Positions 8,926-18,606 of a stretch of 54,377 nucleotides of DNA are shown one piece after another. The stretch lies in NCBI GenBank assembly GCA_023432985.1, contig JAEZEQ010000019.1:1-54377 (forward strand), in the 5' to 3' direction. How positions within the stretch are numbered: the stretch's first letter is position 1; each line of letters opens with the position of its first letter. Source of the stretch: Bacteroidota bacterium (lineage in GTDB: Bacteria; Bacteroidota; Bacteroidia; CAIKAF01). The translations under genes were made by a program, and so were the position numbers. The notes beneath the pieces were generated by a model, which made no database searches, was not told the origin of the DNA, and saw only the letters and a list, made by a program, of their open reading frames with translations.

Positions 8926-9309
8926 TTAGTCTCTTTCGAAACGCATTTCCTTCATAATGCTATCGAGGCCTATTGTAGTGGAGCTTAGACTAAATGAGAA
9001 TTTTTCCTTATTCAGAATATCGTATAAATCTCCATCGAGGTTCATGCTGTTTTCATTTGACATGGGAATATACCAAGTGCCGTTAGAAACGGAATCCTCG
9101 TGATTAATAAAAGTATATTTACCATCTCTTTTGAAAATATAAATCCTACTTTGGTCGTATTCAACTTCGGAGCTACTGTCGTTGGTAAGGAATAAAAGCT
9201 TTTCACTTTTAAGGTACCAACTGCCCATATACACTTCTTCGGCAGTTTTTTTGCATGAAAAAAACGGAAGAAAAGCTAGAGCAAGAGCTAAAATGGCAAA
9301 ACGCTTCAT
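8926..9309 (-). CDS. Small lipocalin-like lipoprotein
   Basis: 127 residues. Lipoprotein signal 'MKRFAILALALAFLPFFSC' with the lipid cysteine at 19. The mature part starts 'MGSWYLKSEK', then strands 'RIYIFKRDGKYTFIN' and 'NGTWYIP', which is the pattern of lipocalin-like lipoproteins of Bacteroidota (an early G-x-W and a run of beta strands). The ligand is unknown. A TATATTTG element ends only four bases before the ATG, so the transcript may be leaderless. Confidence 0.75.
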   Translation of the reverse strand: MKRFAILALALAFLPFFSCKKTAEEVYMGSWYLKSEKLLFLTNDSSSEVEYDQSRIYIFKRDGKYTFINHEDSVSNGTWYIPMSNENSMNLDGDLYDILNKEKFSFSLSSTTIGLDSIMKEMRFERD

Positions 9310-9370
9310 AAGACAAATATAAGAAAGCCATGGAGAAGAAACCAGAGAAAAGAAAAAAAAACCTACATTT

Positions 9371-10924
9371 ATGGGAATGAAAAGAGGGTTATTTTTGGGA
9401 TTATTAGGTTTAGTATGCGGATTGAGTTGGGCTCAGGAAATCACCATTGGTCCCGACAACAGCATAAAGAATTCGGAAGTATTAACGCAGATTATCGGAG
9501 AAAAAGACAGCATTATTTACATTCAAAAATCACAAACTTCCGTATTCAAATCAGACGGAGAATATTTAGAGCGTTTCGACAGTCGCAGTTTAGAGAGTTT
9601 GGGCAGTATACCCTTATTGCTCAACAATGCATATATAGAGCATAGAGGTCGGCGTTTAGAGCCTCAGTTCGAAGACGTTTTCTTCTATCAAAACCGGATT
9701 ATATTATGCCTGAGTGCCTATGATCGCAAGCAGAGAGAACTATTGGCATATGCAGCCATATTCGACAAAAACGACAGGCAGATTTCCTTGATTTTATTAG
9801 ATCAGGTTAAGAATTCCACGGGTTATGATCCGGGCAGATTTCTTTTTTGGCCCGGTGCATCGGGCAATAAATTATTTGTATTTCAGATGACGCCTTCACC
9901 CAAAAAAGAGATGGCATTATACGGCATAAAAGTATTCAATTCGAATTGGGAAAAAGAGTGGCAGAAGGGCTTTTTATTGCCATATAAGCGCAATGATACA
10001 GAAATAATAAACGTCTTATCCGATGCAAGCGGAAATATAGCCATGTTGATAAGAGTATCTAAGCCCCGTAAAGAAGTAAAATTCGGAGGCAATCCCTATA
10101 CCTATCATTTAATCAGCTATCTTTCCGGGAGTGAGGATGTGGTGGCACATTCCATAAGCATACCGAACAAAAAAATCACAGATATACAGATATTACTCAA
10201 CCACAAAGACAAGATAATAGTGAGCGGATTTCTGTGTCCGGAGGGCAATTCGGGTATCACGGGGGCTTTTTACGGCTGTTATGCTTTTGATGGCAGTGTA
10301 GAAATGGAATTGCGCTATTCCAATTTCACCCAAGAAATTTTAGAGCAATTTCTGAAAGAGCGCAGTATAATGCGTGGAGATGGCTTGAGCGGATTTTCCA
10401 TAGATCGTATATTTCTACGAGAAAAAGGGGGAGTGTACGTAATTTCGGAGCAATTTTTAATACAAGAAATATGCAATCGGGATGCGCGTGGCATACTGAC
10501 TTGCAACTATTATTACTATTACAACAGCATAGTAGTGAATGCCATTTCGGAAGAGGGAAAATTTGAGTGGAATGCGATCATTCCGAAGTATCAGAGCAGT
10601 GTAAACGATAATGGTTGGTTTAGTTCCTACGCTGTGGCGCAAAAGGGCGATACTTTATATTTTCTGTATAACGAGCATGCCAAAAACTTCGACCAGGATG
10701 ATCCGGAAAAATACAGGTCTATGATACGTCCCGGCAAGGCCAAGTTGGCCATGAGTAAACTAAGTCCCGACGGGAAGATTGAAAAAACAGCATTAGTAAG
10801 CAGTAAGACCGGGAACAATATAATTCGTCCCCGATTCTATCATTACGACAGCAAGGGAGATTTGATAATACCGGCCTTTTCGATGCAGAGCAACAATTTC
10901 CGGCTCATCAAAATCGCATTTTAA
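9371..10924 (+). CDS. Exported protein, possible beta-propeller
   Basis: 517 residues (515 if the second ATG at 9377 is used, which places the signal MKRGLFLGLLGLVCGLSWAQ at the start). The mature part is a long series of beta strands with repeated 'D..G..I' turns: 'DKNDRQISLILL', 'DASGNIAMLIRVS', 'SEEGKFEWNAI', 'SPDGKIEKTALV', 'DSKGDLIIPAF'. Such spacing fits a WD40-like or NHL-like propeller, but no blade consensus is strong enough to name it. There is no T9SS domain, so it is probably periplasmic. Its last 4 bases overlap the end of the convergent carbonic anhydrase gene. Confidence 0.7.
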   Translation: MGMKRGLFLGLLGLVCGLSWAQEITIGPDNSIKNSEVLTQIIGEKDSIIYIQKSQTSVFKSDGEYLERFDSRSLESLGSIPLLLNNAYIEHRGRRLEPQFEDVFFYQNRIILCLSAYDRKQRELLAYAAIFDKNDRQISLILLDQVKNSTGYDPGRFLFWPGASGNKLFVFQMTPSPKKEMALYGIKVFNSNWEKEWQKGFLLPYKRNDTEIINVLSDASGNIAMLIRVSKPRKEVKFGGNPYTYHLISYLSGSEDVVAHSISIPNKKITDIQILLNHKDKIIVSGFLCPEGNSGITGAFYGCYAFDGSVEMELRYSNFTQEILEQFLKERSIMRGDGLSGFSIDRIFLREKGGVYVISEQFLIQEICNRDARGILTCNYYYYYNSIVVNAISEEGKFEWNAIIPKYQSSVNDNGWFSSYAVAQKGDTLYFLYNEHAKNFDQDDPEKYRSMIRPGKAKLAMSKLSPDGKIEKTALVSSKTGNNIIRPRFYHYDSKGDLIIPAFSMQSNNFRLIKIAF

Positions 10925-11559
10925 TCCCATTTATACACTGTAAAGACTTCGGGCAATCGGGTATTTTCGCTGCTTAAGGTTTCGAGAATGGTCATCTCGC
11001 CATTTTTCATATTATACATACAGGCGTGTATATAGGGTCTCTTATTTTTTTGCCATGATTTTTGAATCACGATAGTTTTGGCAATATTATAAATTTGTTC
11101 CACCGTCACCAGTTCGGTTAGTCGGTCGGCCTTCTGGTTGGGATCGGCTATGGTGTTTAATTCGGCTTCATTGCGCACATAAATTTCCTTTATTTGTCCG
11201 AGCCATCGGTTCAATACGCCATAATCGGTATTCGACATAGCAGCTTTAATTCCGCCGCATCCGGTATGACCGCAAACAATAATATGATCCACTTCCAGGT
11301 GTTCGACGGCATATTGCAATACGCTCATCACGTTCAGGTCGCTGTTTACTACCAGGTTAGCTATATTTCTGTGTACAAACATTTCGCCCGGGTCGGTATC
11401 CGTAACTTCATTTGCGGGTACGCGGCTATCGCTGCACCCGATCCACAAATAGCCGGGTTTTTGTTCATTACAAAGTCTATCGAAGAAAGTAGGGTCTTCC
11501 TTTACAATACGTTCTGCAAATTTTTTATTACCGCTGAGGATGCGTTCAATATTTTTCAT
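10921..11559 (-). CDS. can: Beta-class carbonic anhydrase
   Basis: 212 residues from the ATG at 11559; a TTG just before is less likely. It interconverts CO2 and bicarbonate in the cytoplasm. Zinc ligands C42, H98 and C101 and the Asp-Arg pair D44/R46 are present ('CSDSRVPA', 'CGHTGCGG') at the same positions as in the E. coli Can enzyme, and 'HRNIANLV' supplies the conserved Arg-Asn. The start ATG shares one base with the TGA of the SulP gene (TGATG), so translation is probably coupled to it. The pairing with a SulP transporter points to bicarbonate uptake or release followed by interconversion. No terminator is visible after it; the end overlaps the convergent gene. Confidence 0.95.
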   Translation of the reverse strand: MKNIERILSGNKKFAERIVKEDPTFFDRLCNEQKPGYLWIGCSDSRVPANEVTDTDPGEMFVHRNIANLVVNSDLNVMSVLQYAVEHLEVDHIIVCGHTGCGGIKAAMSNTDYGVLNRWLGQIKEIYVRNEAELNTIADPNQKADRLTELVTVEQIYNIAKTIVIQKSWQKNKRPYIHACMYNMKNGEMTILETLSSENTRLPEVFTVYKWD

Positions 11560-13097
11560 CAATCGAGTTTAAGTTTATCTCCAATAATTTTAACCTGAAC
11601 ATCTTGATCGGGTGTACTTTCGATATATTCAACGAGCAGTTCCTTCACATCTTCGTCCATAAAATCGATTTTACTGGTATCAAAAACAATAGAAGTACCG
11701 GGTTGCACTTTCAGCAGATCACTTTTCAGTGCGGCTTTATTTGTAAACACAATATCCTTATTAAAGAGGAAAGTCCACTTATTCGATTCTCTGATGAGGG
11801 TATAGGCATTTTTCTGATTCGATTTCATTACAAAGACTACACCTGTAATAATACCTATAAGTACGCCCACGAGCAGGTCACTAAACAAAATAGCTACGAT
11901 AGTAACCACAAAAGGGATAAGCGAATTCATTCCTTTTTCCTTTTGTTCTTTAAACAAAGAAGGTTTAGTGAGTTTATAACCCACGGTAATGAGTATGGCT
12001 GCCAGGGAAGCGAAGGGTACAAAATTCAGATATTTTCCGAGGAAAAGTACGGCAAGTAAAAGCCATGCACCGTGCATAATTGCCGAAAATTTAGATACAC
12101 TTCCGGAGTTGATATTAGCCGAGGAGCGGACGATAACGGCCGTAACGGGGATACCTCCGATCAATCCGGCCAATACATTACCCGACCCTTGAGCGATCAA
12201 TTCGCGGTTGGGTGAAGTGATGCGGTTATGCGGGTCCAATTTATCCGTAGCTTCGATACTGAGGAGAGATTCCAAACTAGCCACCACGGCCAATTGAACG
12301 GCCACGATCCACACATTCATATTCGAAAACAGGCCCGAAAAATCGGGATGTGTCAACGAGGTAAAGAATCCGGTAGAGGAACCGAAATCGGGAATGTTTA
12401 CCAGATGTTCTTTAGAGAGATAAAAAGAGGGTAAAAAACGAGAAAACAAAAAATTGAGTCCCACCCCCAGCAATACTACCACGAGGGCACCGGGTACAGT
12501 TTTCAGTATGGGAGTTTTCTTAAAAAAGGGTTTATCCCAAAGAAAGAGGATAGCAAGAGAGAGCAGGGAGATAATAACGGCTCCGGGGCTGATGAACTGG
12601 AGCATATGAAAAAGTTCGGAAAAGGTATTTTGATTATCCTTTTGGATAAAAGCAAAATCTCCGGAAGCATTGACGTCATATCCGAAGGCGTGGGGAATTT
12701 GCTTCAGAATTAGAATAAGTCCGATTGCGGCGAGCATACCTTTAATCACCGAATTGGGAACATATTGGGCGAGTATGCCTAATTTAAAGGCTCCGAGGGC
12801 CAATTGAAAAAGTCCGGCTATGACCACAGCGGCGAGGAATAATTCGAATGATCCTAAAGTAGCAATGGCACCGGCAACGATTACGGTAAGTCCGGCCGCA
12901 GGTCCACTCACACTGGTGTGGGAATTACTAATTAATCCGACCACAATACCACCGACCATTCCGGCAATCAGTCCTGATATCACATTGGCATCAGAGGCGA
13001 GCGCCACGCCCATACAGAGGGGCAAAGCCACCAAAAAAACCACAATAGAAGCGGGAAAATCCTTGGTCATCAAGGAGTTTGCATTCACTCTTTTCAT
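11559..13097 (-). CDS. SulP family anion transporter with STAS domain
   Basis: 512 residues. About 12 hydrophobic segments fill residues 10-405; the first has 'DFPASIVVFLVALPLCMGVALAS' split over the typical SulP helix 1 and 'GIIGG'-like Gly-rich turn 'GMVGGIVVGL'. 'SGPAAGLTVIVAGA' is the SulP helix-3 substrate region. A soluble STAS domain occupies about 415-512 ('GTSIVFDTSKIDFMDEDV'). SulP proteins move sulfate, bicarbonate or other anions with Na+ or H+. Because the next gene is carbonic anhydrase with a one-base overlap, bicarbonate is the most likely substrate, as in cyanobacterial BicA. The start overlaps the Ppx gene by four bases (ATGA). Confidence 0.9.
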   Translation of the reverse strand: MKRVNANSLMTKDFPASIVVFLVALPLCMGVALASDANVISGLIAGMVGGIVVGLISNSHTSVSGPAAGLTVIVAGAIATLGSFELFLAAVVIAGLFQLALGAFKLGILAQYVPNSVIKGMLAAIGLILILKQIPHAFGYDVNASGDFAFIQKDNQNTFSELFHMLQFISPGAVIISLLSLAILFLWDKPFFKKTPILKTVPGALVVVLLGVGLNFLFSRFLPSFYLSKEHLVNIPDFGSSTGFFTSLTHPDFSGLFSNMNVWIVAVQLAVVASLESLLSIEATDKLDPHNRITSPNRELIAQGSGNVLAGLIGGIPVTAVIVRSSANINSGSVSKFSAIMHGAWLLLAVLFLGKYLNFVPFASLAAILITVGYKLTKPSLFKEQKEKGMNSLIPFVVTIVAILFSDLLVGVLIGIITGVVFVMKSNQKNAYTLIRESNKWTFLFNKDIVFTNKAALKSDLLKVQPGTSIVFDTSKIDFMDEDVKELLVEYIESTPDQDVQVKIIGDKLKLD

Positions 13098-13990
13098 AAA
13101 TGTTTATTCTTTTCTAAATATTCGTTATACAATTCGGTAATAATACCGTCAGATAATCCGATTTTGGGCACGAGCATGGTTTTGATATCAAGCTGTTTGC
13201 AAACAAAAAGGTAGAGATAAGCGGCGGGTTCGATTACATCGGCGCGGTCCATATTCAAGCCCAGTTTGGCCATACGTTCTTCGTAGGTCAGACTTTGAAT
13301 TTCCTCGTACATTTCTTTCAATTTCTTAACCGGCAAAGGTTTTCCTTCCTTAATGCCCGACAATTTAAACAGCCGGTTGATATTCCCTCCCGAGCCTATA
13401 GCAATAATTTCGCCTTTGAAATTCTTTTTAATATTTTTCAGATCATTTTTCAATCGGTCGAATTCCTTAGCATTAACGGCATTGGCCAGCATGCGCACCG
13501 TTCCCAATTTATAGGAATGAGAAATAGAATCTTTATCCGGGGCAAAAAAGCTGACTTCCGTACTTCCTCCGCCAACATCCATGAAAATATATCCATTTTT
13601 CAATCCCGTTTTTTCGACCAAGCGATTGGAGTGAATCACCTTTGCTTCCTTTTCGCCGTCGATAATATTGATTTGTATGCCCGAATCGTTATATACCCTG
13701 CGGATTACATCCTCCTTATTATCGGCTTCACGCATAGCAGAAGTGGCATAAGCTTTATAGGCAACGACCTCGTGCACATCCATCAAATGCTTAAAGGCAA
13801 TCATGGTTTTTGTAAGCCGATTCAATTTTGCTTCCGATATAATTTTGGTTGCAAAAACATCTGCACCCAGGCGCACAGGCATACGTATAAGGGAAACTTT
13901 TCGGAAAGTGGTATGCTCTCCGTCGACCAGTACGTTATAAAACAATAAACGTATGGCATTCGACCCTATATCAATAGCTGCAAATTTCAA
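13094..13990 (-). CDS. Short Ppx/GppA-type exopolyphosphatase
   Basis: 298 residues, the short form of this family (E. coli Ppx is about 510, with extra C-terminal domains). N-terminal 'AAIDIGSNAIRLLFYNV' is the phosphate-1 loop of the actin-like ATPase fold; 'FMDVGGGSTEVSFF' is phosphate 2 and 'IIAIGSGGNINRLF' completes the site; an Asp/Glu-rich 'EREA'-like region is 'AMREADNKED'. It should hydrolyse polyphosphate or pppGpp in the cytoplasm. The start is TTG at 13990: an in-frame TAG lies eight codons upstream with no ATG between, and the conserved IDIGSN must be near the N-terminus. Ends by ATGA overlap with SulP. Confidence 0.9.
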   Translation of the reverse strand: MKFAAIDIGSNAIRLLFYNVLVDGEHTTFRKVSLIRMPVRLGADVFATKIISEAKLNRLTKTMIAFKHLMDVHEVVAYKAYATSAMREADNKEDVIRRVYNDSGIQINIIDGEKEAKVIHSNRLVEKTGLKNGYIFMDVGGGSTEVSFFAPDKDSISHSYKLGTVRMLANAVNAKEFDRLKNDLKNIKKNFKGEIIAIGSGGNINRLFKLSGIKEGKPLPVKKLKEMYEEIQSLTYEERMAKLGLNMDRADVIEPAAYLYLFVCKQLDIKTMLVPKIGLSDGIITELYNEYLEKNKHL

Positions 13991-14033
13991 ATAGAAATAT
14001 TTTTCACAAAACTACAAAAAAGCAATAAGTAAA

Positions 14034-15104
14034 CTACAGTTGCTCTTTTGGGTCATCCGAAAATGAAGGTTGAATAGCATTTACTCGTTTATTCATAACC
14101 ATATACCACAAAGGCGGAACTGTAGCGAGAATCATGCTGCCGGGGTATCCGGTGGGCAATTGGGGACTTTCATCGAAATGCCTCAATATCTGATACTTGC
14201 GACTTGCCTTATAATGATGATCGCTATGTCGGGTCAATTCAAACAGAAAAATGCGACCCAATTCATGGCTACTATTCCATGAGTGTGAGGGTTTTACGAC
14301 TTCAAAATACCCCGATTCCAACTCCTTTCTCCGCAGTCCGTAATGCTCTATATAATTCACTGTCTCCAGCAATAAAACCGCTAAAAAAGAAGTAGTTAAA
14401 TACAAAATGATAGCTTTACTATCAAATAACAAAAAAATAACAAGGGCGAAGGCGATTTGGCTGAATAAAAAAGTCAGCATATGGTTGTGTAGAGACCAAA
14501 ATTTCTTGCCCCGCCGTTCTAAGTCCTCCCTCTCCCATTTCCATGCGGCCAAATATTGATAGAAAACAGACCTGACCCAAAAGGCATATAAAGATTCGTT
14601 GAGGCGCGCCGTAGCGGGATCCTCGGGCGTACAAACGTATTTGTGATGCCCTCGATTATGCTCGATCGTAAAATGCAGATAATTGGCCGGTAACAACAAG
14701 AATCGCGCTAACCATTTTTCCAATTCCGTATTTCTATGTCCCAATTCGTGCGCAATATTAATTCCCATAGTGCCCAGTAAAACTCCCATAGACAAAAGCA
14801 TTCCTATCAATTCGACCCGGGTGAACTCATGACGTTGTTCTAAAAAATAGAAAAGTAAGATATAAATTAGGGGAACATGCAGATACAGCAGATAGTCGAA
14901 CCAAACCATGCTACTCAGCTTTTCTTCATCTTGGGGATTGGGATTATTCTTGCTGAAAGGCAGAATCAATTCCATCAATGGCAAACCCACAAAGGCCACC
15001 AATACCACCGTCCAAGTCCAGCCTCCTTTCAAATAAATGCCCAAAAAAGCACCCAAAGGAACCGAATAAGCAGCGAGATATTTTAAATTTTTCCAAAGCG
15101 ACAT
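14034..15104 (-). CDS. alkB: AlkB-type alkane 1-monooxygenase
   Basis: 356 residues, membrane-bound non-heme di-iron hydroxylase. Several transmembrane segments are seen (residues 10-45, 70-90, 95-115, 215-245). All histidine boxes are present: HELGH at 119-123, HNRGHH at 149-154, NYIEHYG at 250-256 and RHSDHH at 292-297. Together they match AlkB more than the fatty acid desaturases, which lack NYxEHYG. Family members hydroxylate the terminal carbon of alkanes or alkyl chains and need rubredoxin, which is not in this window. Its ATG lies three bases after the aminopeptidase stop, so it belongs to the same transcript. Substrate is not shown by sequence. Confidence 0.9.
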   Translation of the reverse strand: MSLWKNLKYLAAYSVPLGAFLGIYLKGGWTWTVVLVAFVGLPLMELILPFSKNNPNPQDEEKLSSMVWFDYLLYLHVPLIYILLFYFLEQRHEFTRVELIGMLLSMGVLLGTMGINIAHELGHRNTELEKWLARFLLLPANYLHFTIEHNRGHHKYVCTPEDPATARLNESLYAFWVRSVFYQYLAAWKWEREDLERRGKKFWSLHNHMLTFLFSQIAFALVIFLLFDSKAIILYLTTSFLAVLLLETVNYIEHYGLRRKELESGYFEVVKPSHSWNSSHELGRIFLFELTRHSDHHYKASRKYQILRHFDESPQLPTGYPGSMILATVPPLWYMVMNKRVNAIQPSFSDDPKEQL

Positions 15105-15107
15105 AAG

Positions 15108-17717
15108 CTATTCTATTCCTAAATATTCACGAATAAAACTGTCTTTTTCTGTATCCATATACGAAGAGCGCATACGATCCAGCTCATCCGCTTCATCCGC
15201 TTTTCCAATATAACGCATTCCCTCAGCCACACCTACGAGTCCATTATAGGCTCCAAGTCTGACATAATTCGAGCATTCATTTTTCAATACCTCTTCAAAA
15301 AAACCACCTGCATATTCCAGTTCTTCCCATTTTGCAAAATCTTGTACATAATACCCATAATAAAGCAGTGCGATATACTCATCGATCAAATCTACACTGC
15401 GTCCCGCATAGCGTTTATAGAAGTCGAACTTATCCGGCACATTATGTTGATGATATAATTCTGCCAATACACGTATATAATCATTATGCATATTATTTTC
15501 CCACTCCGCGCTGATCTCGAGTGCCACACGATAATTCACCTCAAACAAATAGCGCAATGCCATGCTTGCAACCTTGGGTTGGGCGGTGCGACACAGTTTA
15601 ACCGTATTTTCCAATTTTTCATTCTCATTCCAATAGCGCATAAAAATCTGTAATACAAATTGGCGTACTTCCGGATGCACATTTTCGTCGTAAAGCATCT
15701 GCTGAAAATGGGGATAAAAGACCTGGGCATCTTCCGTATCTTCAACAAGGGAACCGAAAAAATACAAGGCTGTAGATTTAATTTTATCCGAAGGCGATTT
15801 CAATGCTTCCAACAAAAAGGCATGGACATTGGAATGATTTTGCAAATAGCGCAATGCAATCATTTTATCGGCAAATAATGGGGCATTTTTCCATTGATGT
15901 TCCCAGTAAGACATGGGTTTATCTTCTTCGATTTCGGCCAATAAAATCTTTTCGGCATCGAGGTTAATATTCACCGGTTTTTTCCGAAAATGGAAAGTAT
16001 AAACCGAGTCGGCAGAATACAAAAGAATGTGCTCGCGCTGCACGCTTCCGTCTTCGAAATAAAAATCTACATCTATAGGCAAACGATAATATTGCTGATT
16101 GCGCAGGGTTGTAAATTGGCTCAATTCAAGTTCGGCCTGAAAAACAGAATCGCGCCTGTTTACACTATGTCTGCATTCCAAAACGGGATGTCCGGCATCC
16201 AAAAACCACTGATTAAAAAACCAGTTTAAATCTTCTCCCGAAACCTCTTCAAAAGCCAGACGCAGGTGGTGCACTTCAACGGGCTTATTGGCATTTTGGG
16301 TCAGATAATGCTGAAGGCTCCTGAAGAAGGTATCATCGCCTAAATAATAGCGCAGCATATGCAGTATTCTTCCGCCCTTGGCATAGGAATGACTGTCGAA
16401 CATTTCGCGGCGATCTTTATAGTTGAAACGGATCAGATCTACCATTTTATCTTCTGCTTCCGAGAAATAAGAATCGGCTTCTTCCCAGGCTTTTTCATCG
16501 GCATAGAAACGGCCGTACTTATGTTCGAACCACAAATATTCGCTGTAGTTGGCAAAGGCTTCGTTGAGCGGAAGATTGGCCCAGGACTCGCATGTAACCA
16601 AATTTCCGAACCAATGGTGAAACATTTCATGGGCCACTATCCCTTCATTCGAAGCAAAGCGCAGGTCGGCAGGAGGCCTTTGTACAAATTCGCCGAATAC
16701 CACCGCGCCCGTATTCTCCATAGCTCCGGAAACATAGTCGCGAACCACAATCTGATTGTATTCTTTATAGGGATAGGAAACACCCAATTTCTTGCTGAAA
16801 AAAGACATCATTTCTCGCGTATGTGCAAAAATATCAAGCGCATAGGGAGCAAAAGACGGCTCTACATAATACTGCATGGGAATGCCTTTTTGAGCATCTT
16901 TGACCAGGGCATATTTTCCAATGGCAAACATAACCAAGTAGGCAGCATTGTCCTGACTCATTTTCCAAATATCCGTGCGCGTTTTATCGGCATTTTTCAG
17001 CGAAGAAATCCTTGTTCCATTCGATAAGGTTTGCAAACTATCCGGAACACGCAGACTAATGGTATGCGTAAATCTTTCGTTGGGACTATCTATAAGTGGA
17101 AACCAGAGTGAATTATCCTCCGTTTCGCCCTGAGTCCACACTTGCAAAGGTTTTTCGGGAAAATAAACTCCCGGTCTCACAAAATATGCCCCTCTTTCGT
17201 AGGGGTTCAGCAATGGAGCATGCAAGCTCAGCTCATTGGGTCTTGCCACATATTCGATAATCAGGCTGTATTTTTCCTCTCTTGTATATGTCCGACCCAA
17301 GGCTATACGCAATTTATAGCCATCATAAAGAAAGGCTAAGTTCTTACCCGAAGTGGACCTTACACTATTAATTTGCATGCCTTTCGCATCCAAAATCAGC
17401 GAATCTACAGGCTGGTTATAGGGGCGAACCAATAAGCTTTCTTTGCCATAAATATAGGCTTTATCGAAATCGAAAGACAAATGTAGATCTACATGCAAAA
17501 TATCATTTACTCGTTTTGCAGAACCATGATAGGTTTTATAATCGTAGCTATAAGCATCGTAAAACGCATATTCATCCTCATAAAAAGGTTCTTCCCATGT
17601 TTCAATTTTTTCCATTTGGAGTGGAATACTTTTGATGATTTGCTGAGCATAAGTCGAACTGCCTAAACAGCACAAAAGACCCGTTAAAACGATATAGAAG
17701 CGCATAGTATATTTCAT
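15108..17717 (-). CDS. M1 family zinc aminopeptidase, exported
   Basis: 869 residues with a signal peptide ending 'SSTYAQ' (about residue 25), so periplasmic. The M1 exopeptidase motif GAMEN is at 331-335 and the zinc motif H363-E364-MFH367 with E386 18 residues later are intact; 'YEF'-like Tyr for transition-state stabilisation should be near 'SYAKGGRILHML' (about 450). A C-terminal helical HEAT-like part (600-869) is as in other Bacteroidota M1 enzymes. It removes N-terminal residues from peptides. It is the first gene of the run that continues with alkB (3-base gap), ppx, SulP and carbonic anhydrase. Confidence 0.92.
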   Translation of the reverse strand: MKYTMRFYIVLTGLLCCLGSSTYAQQIIKSIPLQMEKIETWEEPFYEDEYAFYDAYSYDYKTYHGSAKRVNDILHVDLHLSFDFDKAYIYGKESLLVRPYNQPVDSLILDAKGMQINSVRSTSGKNLAFLYDGYKLRIALGRTYTREEKYSLIIEYVARPNELSLHAPLLNPYERGAYFVRPGVYFPEKPLQVWTQGETEDNSLWFPLIDSPNERFTHTISLRVPDSLQTLSNGTRISSLKNADKTRTDIWKMSQDNAAYLVMFAIGKYALVKDAQKGIPMQYYVEPSFAPYALDIFAHTREMMSFFSKKLGVSYPYKEYNQIVVRDYVSGAMENTGAVVFGEFVQRPPADLRFASNEGIVAHEMFHHWFGNLVTCESWANLPLNEAFANYSEYLWFEHKYGRFYADEKAWEEADSYFSEAEDKMVDLIRFNYKDRREMFDSHSYAKGGRILHMLRYYLGDDTFFRSLQHYLTQNANKPVEVHHLRLAFEEVSGEDLNWFFNQWFLDAGHPVLECRHSVNRRDSVFQAELELSQFTTLRNQQYYRLPIDVDFYFEDGSVQREHILLYSADSVYTFHFRKKPVNINLDAEKILLAEIEEDKPMSYWEHQWKNAPLFADKMIALRYLQNHSNVHAFLLEALKSPSDKIKSTALYFFGSLVEDTEDAQVFYPHFQQMLYDENVHPEVRQFVLQIFMRYWNENEKLENTVKLCRTAQPKVASMALRYLFEVNYRVALEISAEWENNMHNDYIRVLAELYHQHNVPDKFDFYKRYAGRSVDLIDEYIALLYYGYYVQDFAKWEELEYAGGFFEEVLKNECSNYVRLGAYNGLVGVAEGMRYIGKADEADELDRMRSSYMDTEKDSFIREYLGIE

Positions 17718-17736
17718 GGTTATAAAGCTGAAAAAA

Positions 17737-17744
17737 TAAAGGTA
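17737..17744 (-). promoter_or_regulatory. Possible -7 element of aminopeptidase operon
   Basis: TACCTTTA on the minus strand, 19 bases before the ATG at 17717. At the -33 distance only TGG is present, so this is tentative. Confidence 0.35.
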
Positions 17745-17857
17745 TAAAAAAGCAAGTAATTGCCCATGATTTGCGAAAAATATGAGCGAAAAAAAAAGTA
17801 AAACAAATGGCGAATGAAAAAATATGTGTATATTTAACCTTTAAAATCGTTTGTATA

Positions 17858-18580
17858 ATGAAAAAACAAATACTTCTTTTCATACTCCTTCTGAGCGGAA
17901 TTGCAGGCTATGCGCAAGGCATCGCTATAATTGACATGAATGGCAATGACGTTACCGACGGCAATTTCAGACCTTGGCAACTCTATCCGAATCAAGAAGT
18001 GGGCACGCATTTTCAAATTGTAAATACAAGCGCATTCGATACGGATATTTCTTTAAAAATCACATCGCTCACATTGCCTCAAGGTTGGGCTAAGTCTTTG
18101 TGTCTCATTCAGTGTTGGCCCGATAATCCACCTGTAAATTTCTCCTATAATATTTTTTCCGGTGATACAGCCAGCGATGATTTGATTATGAATATTACAG
18201 CCGGCAACAGTACAGCCGAAGCATTTGAATATATAGTAGGCGTTACCAATTTTGCCACAGGCGACACATTGGCTACGGTAAGAATGTACGGAGATGCGCA
18301 AACGGCATCCGTAGAAGCGGTAAAAGCTGCAGAATCAAAACTATCCTTCTCGCCGAACCCATCCAACGGTTTAGTGAATATTCTTTACAGCACGGGTTTA
18401 AGCAAAAACTCTAAAGTTGTAGTGCGCGATTTAACGGGTCGTACTATCATTTCTCAACCATTAAACGGAACTCAAGGTACAAGCAGCATCGATTTAAGCA
18501 ATCAACCTGCAGGCATCTATTTAATCTCTATGGTTAGTGGTGGAACTACCATTAGTACACAAAAATTAATTCTTCGCTAA
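17858..18580 (+). CDS. Small T9SS type A secreted protein
   Basis: 240 residues from the ATG at 17858; the longer frame from 17807 is rejected because the signal peptide (MKKQILLFILLLSGIAGYAQ) begins here. Residues 22-150 form an exported domain with 'IAIIDMNGNDVTDGNF' and 'VGTHFQIVNTS', looking like the periplasmic 'blue copper-less' immunoglobulin-type modules that contain 'D..I.LKI..L..P.GW' (here 'DISLKITSLTLPQGWAKSLC'). Such domains cap lipids or peptides in unclear ways. Residues 170-240 are a T9SS sorting domain ('KLSFSPNPSNGLVNILYS' and 'VVRDLTGRTI'). It stands alone with a terminator directly after it. TATATTTA at 17829-17836 may be its -7 element. Confidence 0.82.
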   Translation: MKKQILLFILLLSGIAGYAQGIAIIDMNGNDVTDGNFRPWQLYPNQEVGTHFQIVNTSAFDTDISLKITSLTLPQGWAKSLCLIQCWPDNPPVNFSYNIFSGDTASDDLIMNITAGNSTAEAFEYIVGVTNFATGDTLATVRMYGDAQTASVEAVKAAESKLSFSPNPSNGLVNILYSTGLSKNSKVVVRDLTGRTIISQPLNGTQGTSSIDLSNQPAGIYLISMVSGGTTISTQKLILR

Positions 18581-18606
18581 TAAGCGGTCACATACATAAT
18601 TTATGT

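Noticed and set aside
11604..12059. 151-codon frame opposite the SulP gene
   Set aside because: Shadow of the transporter's membrane-coding sequence.
16359..17027. 222-codon frame opposite the M1 aminopeptidase
   Set aside because: Antisense to intact GAMEN and HEXXH motifs; no start signals.
17807..17858. Upstream start of the small T9SS gene
   Set aside because: The extra 17 residues contain no signal peptide and cover a possible promoter; the signal starts at 17858.
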